Program-made: the position numbers and the translations under genes
Assembly (NCBI GenBank): GCA_907163375.1
Contig: CAJQUW010010459.1
Location: 1 to 64,000 of the forward strand
DNA length: 64,000 nucleotides
From: Prostheceraeus crozeri
Taxonomy: Eukaryota; Platyhelminthes; Polycladida; Euryleptidae
Direction of reading: 5' to 3'
The notes under the pieces: generated by a model
What the model saw: the letters and a program-made list of their open reading frames with translations, nothing else
What the model was told of the DNA's origin: nothing
Database searches by the model: none
Shown: piece after piece, positions 20,731 to 33,000 of the stretch
Layout of the letters: every line of letters begins with the position of its first letter
Position numbering within the stretch: position 1 is the stretch's first letter

Positions 20731-21669
20731 TCAGGAGTATGATAATAAGCTCTGGAATGTTTCTAACGTAATGCCCTGACCTCCGTGATCCACTTGGATC
20801 TTTTTGCCATCTCCAGTGTCAATTAACATGGTATTTTCATCTAGATCTGTCACTGTCACACCAGGAAAGAGCTGAGAAACGTCCACAGTACTACCCGAAG
20901 ATTGCTCGTTTTCAGTCGAATTTTCATTAATCACTCCTTGCAACTCCTCATCGTTCTCCAATGGTGGAGCTGCTCTTTGAGTAATCGTATGATCTTCAGT
21001 GTCTTCGAACTTCAGCGCCGCACTTTTCTTGCCCGTTTTCTTCTTCCGTCGACGAGCTGTAGTAGGGACGACTTCCATCGAATCTTCATCGATGTCCACT
21101 TTCGGTTCGTCAATCGCATCAATCGGCGCCTCTTCATGCTCTGACTTTTCTTCGCTCTTCGCTTCTCTCTCTTCAGTTTCCTTCAGGGGTTCAGGCAGCG
21201 GTTCTTCGTCGAATTCGGGTTCCTGGTTATCGAGAATATTGGCTTCTGTGTCGAGATTGATGGGTGGAGGGTCAGCGATGGACATCGAGTGTTCATTCAT
21301 CGCATCCACAACAGGCTGCTCACGACCCTCTACCTCCGTCTCCTCTTCGGCTTTGGTTGAATCCATTTGGAATGCATTTTCGAGCGCGAGAGCTTCCATG
21401 TTCACAGCTCCGCTCTCCAGAGCAGCCGCAGACACTTCGTCGGCTGGGATAACTGTGGCAGCACTGCCGTCGTCGAGGAGAATCACTTGTTGACCAGTGG
21501 GACGATGATACAGCATCCCTGAGGAAGCGTGGAGTACGAGGTCGGTAGGGTCACCGTTCTCATTCAATACTGCGAGATAACGTCCAGAATTCACATCTTC
21601 CTCACTGATGAGGAGAGTAGAATTGAGGGGTTCAGGGTTTTCAAGACCAAGCATGTTCTCTTCCCGAGA
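20731..21669 (-). CDS. Zinc-finger gene, terminal coding exon
   Basis: Acceptor tttgcctttcag|TCTCGG; the stop TGA is at 20731-20733; 312 residues. The first part contains [20 protein letters not shown] and [17 protein letters not shown], like a short beta-rich transactivation-type segment. A long Glu-rich stretch follows, then a bipartite basic signal [13 protein letters not shown], and a conserved-looking end with [20 protein letters not shown] and [16 protein letters not shown]. It has no zinc finger. Higher GC than its flanks supports real coding. Confidence 0.82.
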   Translation of the reverse strand, partial: SREENMLGLENPEPLNSTLLISEEDVNSGRYLAVLNENGDPTDLVLHASSGMLYHRPTGQQVILLDDGSAATVIPADEVSAAALESGAVNMEALALENAFQMDSTKAEEETEVEGREQPVVDAMNEHSMSIADPPPINLDTEANILDNQEPEFDEEPLPEPLKETEEREAKSEEKSEHEEAPIDAIDEPKVDIDEDSMEVVPTTARRRKKKTGKKSAALKFEDTEDHTITQRAAPPLENDEELQGVINENSTENEQSSGSTVDVSQLFPGVTVTDLDENTMLIDTGDGKKIQVDHGGQGITLETFQSLLSYS

Positions 21670-24457
21670 CTGAAAGGCAAAAGAAGTTATAGGTAATCTC
21701 TCGAAGATTTTCTGATCACGTTCTGATAATAGCAACGTTTCAATTAAATTCCAGTGTAAATCGCCTGATTCAATTTCCCCATTACTCATTACCATGTATT
21801 CAATCACATCATATTGATTGACATGAACCTAACATTTACGAGAACGTGGATTGAACAAAAAACGGGACAGGAATCCATTTTTTACAGAATTTTCACCCCT
21901 AGCACAACTACAAGCCTTAGAGGGGCTACTCAGTGAAAAAGTAATAAATTGTATTATTTTAAATAAGTAAAAGAAAAGAAACAGATCTTCTAATCTGATG
22001 AATTATAGGAAGAGGAAGCCCAGCAGCACTGTCAGTGCTCACTATTGACGCCTTTCGGCTGACATAGTCACTGATCATCATTAGTGTCACTGATAAGCAC
22101 CTAAAGCCGCATTACCACATTAAACGGAAAAATCTCATATAATTTTGCGGGGCACGAAACTTCAATTGCTTGTCGCAAGGCTCTGATGATGATCAACAGA
22201 GTTGGTCAGAAAGCGTCAATATAATATAATTCATTGTATTGATCATGAGTCCTGCTCTTAAGAATCTCTGCTTATTGGTCGAAGGCTCAACGACAAAACC
22301 CCATTGCGTACCATAATAATATTGCCGAGTAACGGCTTTTTTATTCAATGTATTGGTCGCTATAATGTTTTATATGGGAACGTTTTTTTTATAGATCCGT
22401 GATGCTTTGCTCTTTAACGCTTTGATATAATTCATTTGATTTATGAAATACAGGTGCGCAATTAGCACATTAGATTAATTTCTTCGAGTATTCATTAAAT
22501 GCTATTTTTAACACAGTGATGATATTGGTTTCCCACACTTAATGTACCAGTAATTATCAATGAAAGCTGTTTTTTTAAAGCAATGTGAGGATTTTACATT
22601 GTATGTTTCTATGATATATGATTCAATGTATATCAAGTTGCAGTTTCAGTGAAACTTTATCAAATACATGCAACAACACTCATTGTCTCAAATTTGATCA
22701 TACGTGCGCCCATCGTCTCGGTTCAGTGGACTTCGTGATATCAATCGTTCAACTAGATCACTTTACTCTGGTGGTAGAGTAGGAAGGCCACTAAGCCATA
22801 GATGTCTGACATCGCTTCATGAAATTGGGATGTATGAGATACACCTTTGGTTAAGAAATATTGTTATAAAGAGACCGACTGGCCGCCACTAAGCTATTTG
22901 CGTGTGAGAATGAAGATGAATGAATTTTACTGCTATAGTTAGCCAGTGGACTGTCACAAGTAACTTTATGTGAAAACGAAGAAGTAATTTGTTTATTCAA
23001 CGCAAGCTTCGAAGCCGAATGCGTGTGGTGTGACGAGTCGTTTGAGGTTTAGTAGCGGTTCACTAAGTTACCTCGTGTAAACGCGCCTCAATAACTTTAA
23101 AAACATACATGCAGTGCCATATGCATGTACAAGCATATGCGGTAAGTTAATAAATAAAAGTTTTGAATTTAACTACACTACCTAAAAGAAAAATGGATTC
23201 CAGAAGCTTGGAAACCATTGAACGTACGACCAAGTAGATATCTGCATCTGCGATAGTAATGAAATTATACAAGGAAAGGGACCGGATGCGGTCGCGTCAT
23301 GTGTTACAACGGGTGCCAGAGGGCTTGGTCGCAAGGCCTAATTCGCCGCAGACGGATTTTCGGAAGTTATAACAGAAAGAGCGCATTCCCTTATCCTCCT
23401 TACGATTTCATGATATCATGCAGTTGTTGGACCTGTCGACCCTCCTTAGCAGAATATACATGTACATGATATTCTAATCAGACGATTAGAATATGTCTGA
23501 GCATCGACAAAAGGCAAAAAAATTGGCTACCATGCTCCACGCCCGATCTCCCCCAGATGTTTGATCAAATTGGAAAATAATCAGCGATGAAATCATATTT
23601 GAGCTAAATATTAATAAATCATATTATAAAGCACAACAATAAAGCTTATTATAAAACCATGCAAAAACAGAAGAATCTGTGCTGCTCGTAATAGAAAATA
23701 CTTCATCACGTGAAACTTTTTGAATTTCATGATGTAATCGAGTAATATGCTCAGATGCAATCGAAATAAATTGTTAATGAGTAGGATGATCATGTTTCAT
23801 TTGGTGAAGTACCAAAAATGGAAAGTTTTCATGTATCTCTATTTTCACAATTAAATGAATTACCTGCTCTTTCTGTTGCGAAAACATCCAAGACACGCCT
23901 CTTGCTGCTTCTTCTTCTCGCAATTTTCGCATTCTTTCTCGTTGTATATCAATCATTGTTTGAACTCCTTTGTATTGGGTGGGAAGATAGCCTTCATTCA
24001 AACGCTTCTTCACACGGTAATCACCCAAGGGTAAATGCAATAATTTGGCATGATCATCGTTATCGATCTACAATTTAAAGTAAACATCAGAGATGCCAAC
24101 AAAAGGTGCAATCAGAAATAGCTCAAGACACAGAATGACAAAACAAGCATAACATTTCATGATATCATGCAAGTGTTGGACCTGCGACCCTTGGCAGAAT
24201 ATACATCAAACTCTCCAATTATCTAATGCTGCTTACTCATGATATTGACTTTCAATCCACTGTGCAACGCAGACCAATGATGTTCAGAGTACTCTGTCTC
24301 AAGAAGTTTGGATCAGTGGCGGGAGCGATTGGATTTTCGCGCGATTCCGAATCTGTGCGACTCAAGGCACGACTAGTCAAAATATTGCGCGATTCTGAAT
24401 ATGCTCATTGACAAAATTTTTGAAACATTTACTTCTTTAACTTCTTTCTTTTTGACT

Positions 24458-24530
<73 letters not shown>

Positions 24531-27500
24531 AAGTCTTCAACCTGCCTCACCGACACCAACAGGTTCCACGAAATCGCAAATTGACCCGTTTTTATCATTT
24601 CAACTCTAGTTTTTTGTGACACAGTATGCAAATATAGACCTTTGGCATCAACTCCGCCAAAAAATAAACTCATTTGGTGCCTTACCGGCTGCTCAATTGG
24701 ACCCAACAGCCAAAAAAGCGATTTTCTTCAAATTCGGTCATTTATGGCCAGGGTTGGGCCCACAGAATGGGGCTAGATCATAGATTTTCACTGTGGTAAA
24801 AGATTTTATTGACATATTTAACCTTAGTCTCAATCACTGATTGAAGAAAAAATGATATTATAATATATATACCCGTATGCAAAATTCGATCAGAAGATCG
24901 GTATATTAGTATATGTATCTGATGCACATGTCTAGACTAGTTGGTAATTCATAAAAATATTTCGGATGATGATCTACAAAGCAACTTTTTTGACATATTT
25001 ATGTTATATTTGGGTCAAAAATGCGAAATCTGATGTCTGTTTTATTCAGTTCATGCGGGAAGTAGCCTATTTAGACAATATATGTAGTTTTGAAACCGTT
25101 GATTTTCCAGTTCTTTGCCTCCTGGTGGACTTGTATGATCGCTGAGTTACTTATAAACATTCATAACATTATAATGATGTTGGCAGATAACATCAACACC
25201 TTTGAAACGCCGAAAGTTGCTTGGAAATATACGTTTTTAGTGGTCAATTACATAGTTTTAAAAGTTAAAAAGTGTGAAAATAGGAATCATTCGATGTTCA
25301 GCAAGTCCAAAGAACAGCAGCATCCTTACATAGTCAAACTTGTACAGAAACAAGCTTAATTTTCTTAGATATTGTCATTGGATGTTTATAACTGAGAGAA
25401 GAACACCAATATGCGTTACTAATAATTACCATAACAAACTATAAGCAAAATATATTCTATTAGACAAATGTTTCGTCATAGCTATATTCTTTTGCCGTTT
25501 CAGAGAAACATATGTATCATATATACTAGTATTTCTGTGTCCAAGTACTCATGCATTTCAGGCCAGATTTACAAATGTAACGTGATTAGTAATACAAGTT
25601 GCTAACGTTGGGAAATGCATTACACTCTTCAGATAGAATGTTCCTACAACTACACACCACATCATACAAATTTGACGTTGTACTTATATTTTGATATGAA
25701 TAATAGCACTTTTTATACCTCATCAACTAATAAAAATAAGGAAACTGAAGGATAACTTCTTCAATTTTATATTTTCCAAAAATGTTGTGTGTTTAAATTC
25801 ATCAAAAGACAACGTCTCTATAGTGCAGAGGCGGAAAGATGAATTCGCAAATTTATCAGCTGTTGTTTACTGGTTTTCCATGTGATAACGTTTTAGACGA
25901 TAATTTTGATAACATACTGTCAAATTTGAGCAGTTAGTATGAGGAATATCCCTGTATTATATTTTTTACTTATATCTGATTAACATATTAGGTTGGAAAG
26001 ATTTTGACGTAATGATGTAACCTGACATGTTTCGACTGGTCTTGTCAAAGTCCAGCAGTCACACATGCTTGTCCCAGCATGTGAACTTACATTGAAAGAT
26101 AGACATTTTATAGGAAGGAGAAAGTTGAGATACAGGTCAACACGCGATAGCAGCGGCAGACTGTGAGTCACCCGATTACCATGGCAAGCGAAGATTAATC
26201 ACATGGTCCTTTTGCTTGCACAAATTGGGATTATCACGTCTAATAAACAATGCCTCGAGGATACGTAAAATGCGTTCATTGTAAGTTTGGCATACAATCT
26301 CAAACTTGCTAATAGGGTCATTCAGAACACTACAGCAACTGAGCACATGTTCAGTAATTGCAGAGCGAGAAATTCCTAAATGACCATTTAAGAACCACCT
26401 GGGTATGTGCTCCCGCGCTCGAACTGTCAGGGTCGCGACGTCCGTCCAATATAGGTTAATCCACAACCACAACGAGAAGAATAACTAACAGAAGACGTGG
26501 CGGCATCTGGCAGACAATCTTTAGGAGAAGTAACAGGAATACAGTTGGTCTTAAAAATAATGATGGGTTTTGCGGCAGTAATTGTACTAATGTTTATTGT
26601 AAAAGTAACTTTGACTCTTTGTTAACTTCTTTTTTCTGTACTGTAATTTGTTGAAAAAATTCTCCTCTCAGACTCTTTCGGTCACCCACGTCAGTCATGC
26701 AATTACCGGACCAACATAATTCATTAATTTGCTTACGAAACCCATTACGAAACTCTTAAGCGACCCTATAAGGAAATAAATAACTTCCATCTTACTTATC
26801 GTAACTTCTTATTTCAGGTAGGTGTATAGAGTGGATTAATGAGAAATTGCAGGCAGCGACATGCCCATGCTTTTCAATGACGTGAACGCCGAAGAGATGG
26901 GCAAATCGATCGAAGTTGTGAAAACTGCCATGGCAAGATTCTCCAGGGAATCCTTTGCCGAACAGATAAGATAGTAACTAAACTAACTAAACAGTATTTC
27001 GTTTGACATTTGAAGTTACTGAATCACAGTAAGTCGGTCTCGAAACTACTTTTTTTGGAAGAAAAATTGTCCAACTCCAATTCCACTTGGAAAAGGTACC
27101 CAAGCCTCCCCATAATCGATTCCAAAAAAATAGAAAATATATATTTTCTATATATATTTGATCATTTGTTAAGTAAATGGGACTTATATGAATGTGTCTT
27201 AAAAATATTGTATTCAGTTGATTAAGTAATAAATAGAGTGTAATTATTTACTTCAATCCTTATACTACTGTTTTCAGAAATTTTCAATTTTATCTATAGT
27301 GACGCTGATGACGCTGACGTTCCCCCACAGCCAACTGCTTTGAATATGAGGTAGAACCCTCAGATGAGGATTCTGACCTAGAACAAGAAGAACAAGAAGA
27401 CCAGCATGAAGACCGAGAAGACCAGCATGAAGAACAAGAAGACCAGCATGAAGAACAAGAAGAACGGTGCAGGCCTAAGAGGCGTTGTAAAGAGAACGCT

Positions 27501-29579
27501 CAAACAACATGGCCAACTTTTGGTATTGAGATAATATTAGAAAACATTAGAAAAAAGAGTTCTTATACCGCTTAACGGAAGTCGATAGTGTGGCACTTAG
27601 ATAAGTATTTCGGGGAAGGTTGTGGAGTATGTGATATAACCCTAATGGAAAATGTAATAGATAGAGTTGTAACTGGATTAGTTTTACTCTCAATAAGTAA
27701 TTGAGAACCTGATTTAGGGTAATCATGACTAGGCTATAGCATGAATCATGTTTAAAACTATATTCACATTTATAATTTCATCGTAGATAATATAATATAT
27801 AATATAATTTCATCGTAGATAATATAATATATAATATAATTTCATCGTACCGTAAATACTCTCCTATAAGTCGACCCCCGAATTTACTGCCCAAATATTG
27901 GCATGTTTCCATAGACCCGCCTATAAGACGAGATGAAAAGATGAAGATTTTTGTAACGTCAAGTTCGTCAGAAATAATTTTAATTATAATCTAAGCACCG
28001 GTAACTCAGTAACTGCGGTTCAATGACGAATGAAGATCTGGCGTGTCGTCTGGAGCAACCGATGAATATGAAGAGGTATGGATTGAGTATTGCGCGCGCA
28101 CCGATAACTCAGAACTGCGATAACAGAAGAAAAATGTTATGATTTTAATCGGACCCGTCTGTAAGTCGAAACCCCTACTTTTGGAATGAATTTTGGGCAT
28201 AAAAAAATTCGACTTATAGGCGAGTATATACGGTAATAATCCGTAAATGAGAGAAGATCCATGCTTGGTCAGACATTCTAAATTTATCGAAACAGGAAAG
28301 CCAAGTAATTATACATTACTAATCAACCAATTAATTTCAACTACTGAACGTAGTCATTTTCAGGGTATGAATGCTGCCGATCAGCTACTTGGCTTTCCTA
28401 TTTACCATAACGTTAGAATAATCCAGTAACTAAAAATTTAGAAAGTTGTTTCAATTTAATGAGCCATTCCTCATATTAGATACACAAATGGTGTTCTTGT
28501 GTTACACTTTACTGCATTGAATGTATGATCGATGGGAGGATATTTTGAGGAAGTGAATAAAGGAGATTTAAGAATAAAGGATACTTCATGATATGATCGG
28601 ATGACTTTTAAAATAAATACAATATATGGTTTGATCTTTCTACATTTCAATCTCATTATCAAAAGTTAGTTACCAGTACTTTATTCTCAAGATTCCTCTG
28701 TCGAAAAGAATATGGAGAATCATATTGAGTTAAGAAAATCTCTGAATGTGGAACAGAGAATTGCGGAAAAGTGAGTTTTAAAAGCTAGTTTCTTCTTCGT
28801 TTTAGGTACGGTTTAATAATGTTCATCGCCTCAAATTCAGCAGATTTTGAATCTTGATGGGTACTTGGTATATCCACTGGATTTCAAATTGCGCTTGCTT
28901 GAGGTAAAATCGGCACTTCTAATAATAATGTATTGATGTGTTCTTCAGCTTATATGAAAATCGCATTTTCCAAAATTATAAATGCAAAATAAATGTAGGC
29001 CTATTTATCACGCAGTCATCAACCATACATTGTATATTCCACGTACATCTAAAAAACGTTATCTCGTGCCTCAGGAATCAACAATCATAAAAATACATTA
29101 TGTAGCTCGCAACGGATCACCAGTAAATGAATTGTCGAAAACCAAATGAGGCTTAATTATTGTTGTCCACCCGAACTTGCTTCCATCTAGATAATGAGTG
29201 TTTTCACAAATGCAGAAGCCCAATGAGCTACCAAATGAACCTTGAAGGTATTACAAAACTATCTGAAGATCTTATTCAGAAGTCAACATAAAATCATAAA
29301 TGTAAGGCTGATGAGATCAATCAATCAACCTAATGAGGCAGGATGAAGACTTATTATGTGAGGCAGGATGACTATTTATGATGTGAGGCAGGATGACGGT
29401 TTAATATTTGAGGCAGGATGAAGATTTAGATATATCTATAACTCGTGAGGCAGGTTGAAGACTTATGAGGCAGGATGAAGGATAGTGAGGCAGGATGAAG
29501 ACTTATTATTTATGGAGTGAGGCAGGTTGAAGACTTGTGAGGCAGGTTGAAGACTTAAAGTGAGGCAGGTTGAAGACTT

Positions 29580-29671
<92 letters not shown>

Positions 29672-29984
29672 CCTCCAAAGACACTTATTTGCTGAATAAG
29701 AAATCTGAGATTATATCCACATGTCGACACCGTAGAAAGTTTATAATTGCCCACCTGAAATAACTATGCCCACTCGACTTAGATCAATCTATGATCCTAT
29801 GATATTTTCTAACCTAAATTTCTTGTCTTTATAGCCCTATGCATCTAACTTTGAATTTTAAAGTGCCTTTTTTGTAGAATGTGAAATCACAATTTGTACA
29901 TCTGATGATCGTTGATTCGTGAAACCAATAGTACTGTTAGTTATGAAATAGTCTTTTGAACATCATACTATAATACTATGTGTG

Positions 29985-30081
<97 letters not shown>

Positions 30082-33000
30082 GTATATATATATGTGTGTG
30101 TATGATACCTTAATAATTTAGTCACAATCTCCACCAAGTCGCTAGCACAGAAAAACAACGCATGTAGCAGATTCAACTTTAATAGCGCGTGTGCCCCCCT
30201 CTAGCTCCAATACATTCAGTAATCCGAGATGGCACAGAATGAAGGATGTTTCAAGGAGAAGCCACTGCTCTGTCAGTCTTTCAGAGAGACTCTTCAGGGA
30301 CACTGGTGGAAGTGAATAGCGGTCTCTCACTCGCCGCCCAAGCTCGTCCCATACTTGTTCAATGGGTGACAAGTCAGGTGAGCGTGCAGGCCAGTCAAGG
30401 GTTTGAATGTTCAATCTCCTAACAGTGGCAATGACAGCCGAGGAACGATGTGGTCTTGTGTTGTCGTCTTGGAAGACGAGATCCTCCACCCTGACCACTG
30501 GGGCAACAACAGGAAGCACAATTTCATTGAGATAGATACCTCTCTCCAGTCAACGTGCTTTTGATGATGACTGCTGTCGTTCGTCCGCCATGCCAAATGC
30601 CACCCCACAGCATAACACTTCCACCACCGTATCTGTCGTGTTCTTTAATACAGCATGGGGCAAAGCGTTCACCTGGAAGACGATGCACTCTGACACGACC
30701 GTCATTGAAAATCCAGAGTGAATCTCGATTCATCGGTCCACAAGACTTTCTGCCAGTGATGGTCATTCCATGAGCGATGGGCATCACACCAGGCAACTCG
30801 TCTTCTGCGGTGCTCAAAACTCAATGGAATTAGGACAGCTGGTCGTCGCGATTGAATTCCAGCTTCTCGCAATCTTCGGTAAGCCGTTCGAACGCTACAG
30901 TCTATATTTGAGGCACTCTTTCAGTGTACGACTAGCTTTGGGACTGACACAAATCTATTCCTCTTTGCAGCTAAAACTAGACGTGCGTCTGTCCTTCCTG
31001 CAGACTTTCTTGGTCGACCAGATCCCTTCTTCTTTTTAACATCTCCTTCTGCTTTCCATCGACACCACCACCTCCAAACAACGACTCTCGATAGTTGCAG
31101 CTCTTCGGCAACACTCGCACAACTTCTACCACAACGAATCATTCCAATAGCCATACCTCTGGTAAACTGATCGTGTGCCATTTTATTTTACAAAAGCTGG
31201 ATTTCAGTTCACGTTTATGTTCAATTTGTAAAAGCAATTGTGACAGTTGTATCGATATCAAAATTTGAAATTTGACCACCAAAGATCTTTCTCCATTCTC
31301 TAATGTGTTGAATGGTAATACATAGAAAGCGAGATATTGCATCATACCTGAGAAAAAATGAAACAAACTTCAGTTCAAGCCAATGATAGTTTGTTTCATT
31401 AATTATGTCAATGAGTACACATTGAAATTTTCTCAATTTCAGTAATTAGAAATTTAGTTAATTCTCATACGATGATGAAAATCATCCCAGCAGCCATTTA
31501 TAATAGAATATAATGCTTGCTAATTCAAATTATTAATTGAAGTAGTCCTAATGAGGACTGATGGCGTTCTCCAATCCGCAAGTGTACAGATGCAATGCTA
31601 CTGTAACCATTGGATTAATCAGTTCTTAAAAGAACTCAATGGAGCTTTCTCGTGGCAACAAATTAAAATTGATCAGCTTAGGCCCAATATCTGGTAAAAG
31701 TGGAAATCTTAAGATTTGTAACACTCCTCATTCTTACTGTTAATATACTAATACCATAGATTCCAAACATTGCCGCATACATGTTCAAAACAGACGTCTA
31801 ATATACCTTACCGACTACAGATGCTGGTAGTGGAAATACAACAGGACAATGGTCATCACAGGTTAAGGAAATTAAAAATGGATATTATAAAACAACAGGA
31901 GATCGATGGATAAAAATTGGAAAAGTGGAGGTAAAACATGGAAATACAACGATGCTACTACACCGATTCTGACACTACACATGGTGGATAATGGTAATAG
32001 TGGATAAGCGGAAAGTGGATAATGGAGGTAAACAATAGAACTACAATGACACTCTACTACATCGAAAGCAATGAAATTATACACACTATACCTAAGACTA
32101 CACATGGAAATACTATTTCTTCACTTGAATTTGTTATCGCCAGTTTCTTAATCCGTCTATAATACTTCATATAATCCCACATTTCTTCATTTGAAATACA
32201 ATACATCGATCACTACTTCAGCTACCGATTAAGGGATATAAAACATAATACTGCAGTCCGTCAGTCATCAGCAGGTACTCGTCTAGTTGTGTTTCGACCC
32301 CTAACCTGAACACTCAAACCCAGACGAGCGGGGTCCCACACATAGTGGCTGACAAAATGCTAAATAGGTAATGATATGTCTTGAAAGATATGTCACAAAG
32401 ATAAGTCAGACATCATTCAAATGTTACGTTTCCCACATGTAAACTCATCCTGTCATTAAATTCATACCATCAATAAATACATTTTGCTTTTTGCGATCCG
32501 CACATGTAAACAAATCCCGTACATCAATCTTTGCCCTTTCGATTCCCACAAGTTAACAGATCCTGTTCTTCCTCGAATCCCATAAACATGTAATCGATGT
32601 GTGATAAATACGTAATCCGCCTTTACACAAACTTCGCCTCATACATCAAAGCCTAACAATGGGAGTTCTCTCAGCTCCCGTAAGCCACGCTAAGCGCTTT
32701 GCATTCACTCTTCACCGCCCCCGCCCCCCCGAGAGAATATAGAGATCTCTCGGTCATAGAGATCATAGATCATTAGATATATGTGCGAGAGAATATAGAA
32801 ATTAAATTGGAGCTGGGCAGGCAATGTCAGCCGCTATGGAGACGACCGGTGGTCCAGAAGTTTAACAGAATGGACCTCTCGCGGACGCGGACGTGCTGTT
32901 GGATGTCCAAGAAAGAGGTGGAGGCAGGAAACCGACAGCTTCTACGGTGGCGTCAACTGGGGTGCTGCGGTGCGGAATCGACGGCTGTGAAAGTCATGGG

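Noticed and set aside
20902-21493. Plus-strand frames of 80-164 codons
   Set aside because: They are antisense to the GC-richer terminal exon of the zinc-finger gene and have no start context or family.
29331-29581. CRISPR-like array of repeats and spacers
   Set aside because: Repeat length is short and variable, spacers are unequal and partly absent, and the genome is eukaryotic.
29463-30176. Open frames coding long Ile-Tyr repeats
   Set aside because: They are translations of (TA)n microsatellites on either strand.
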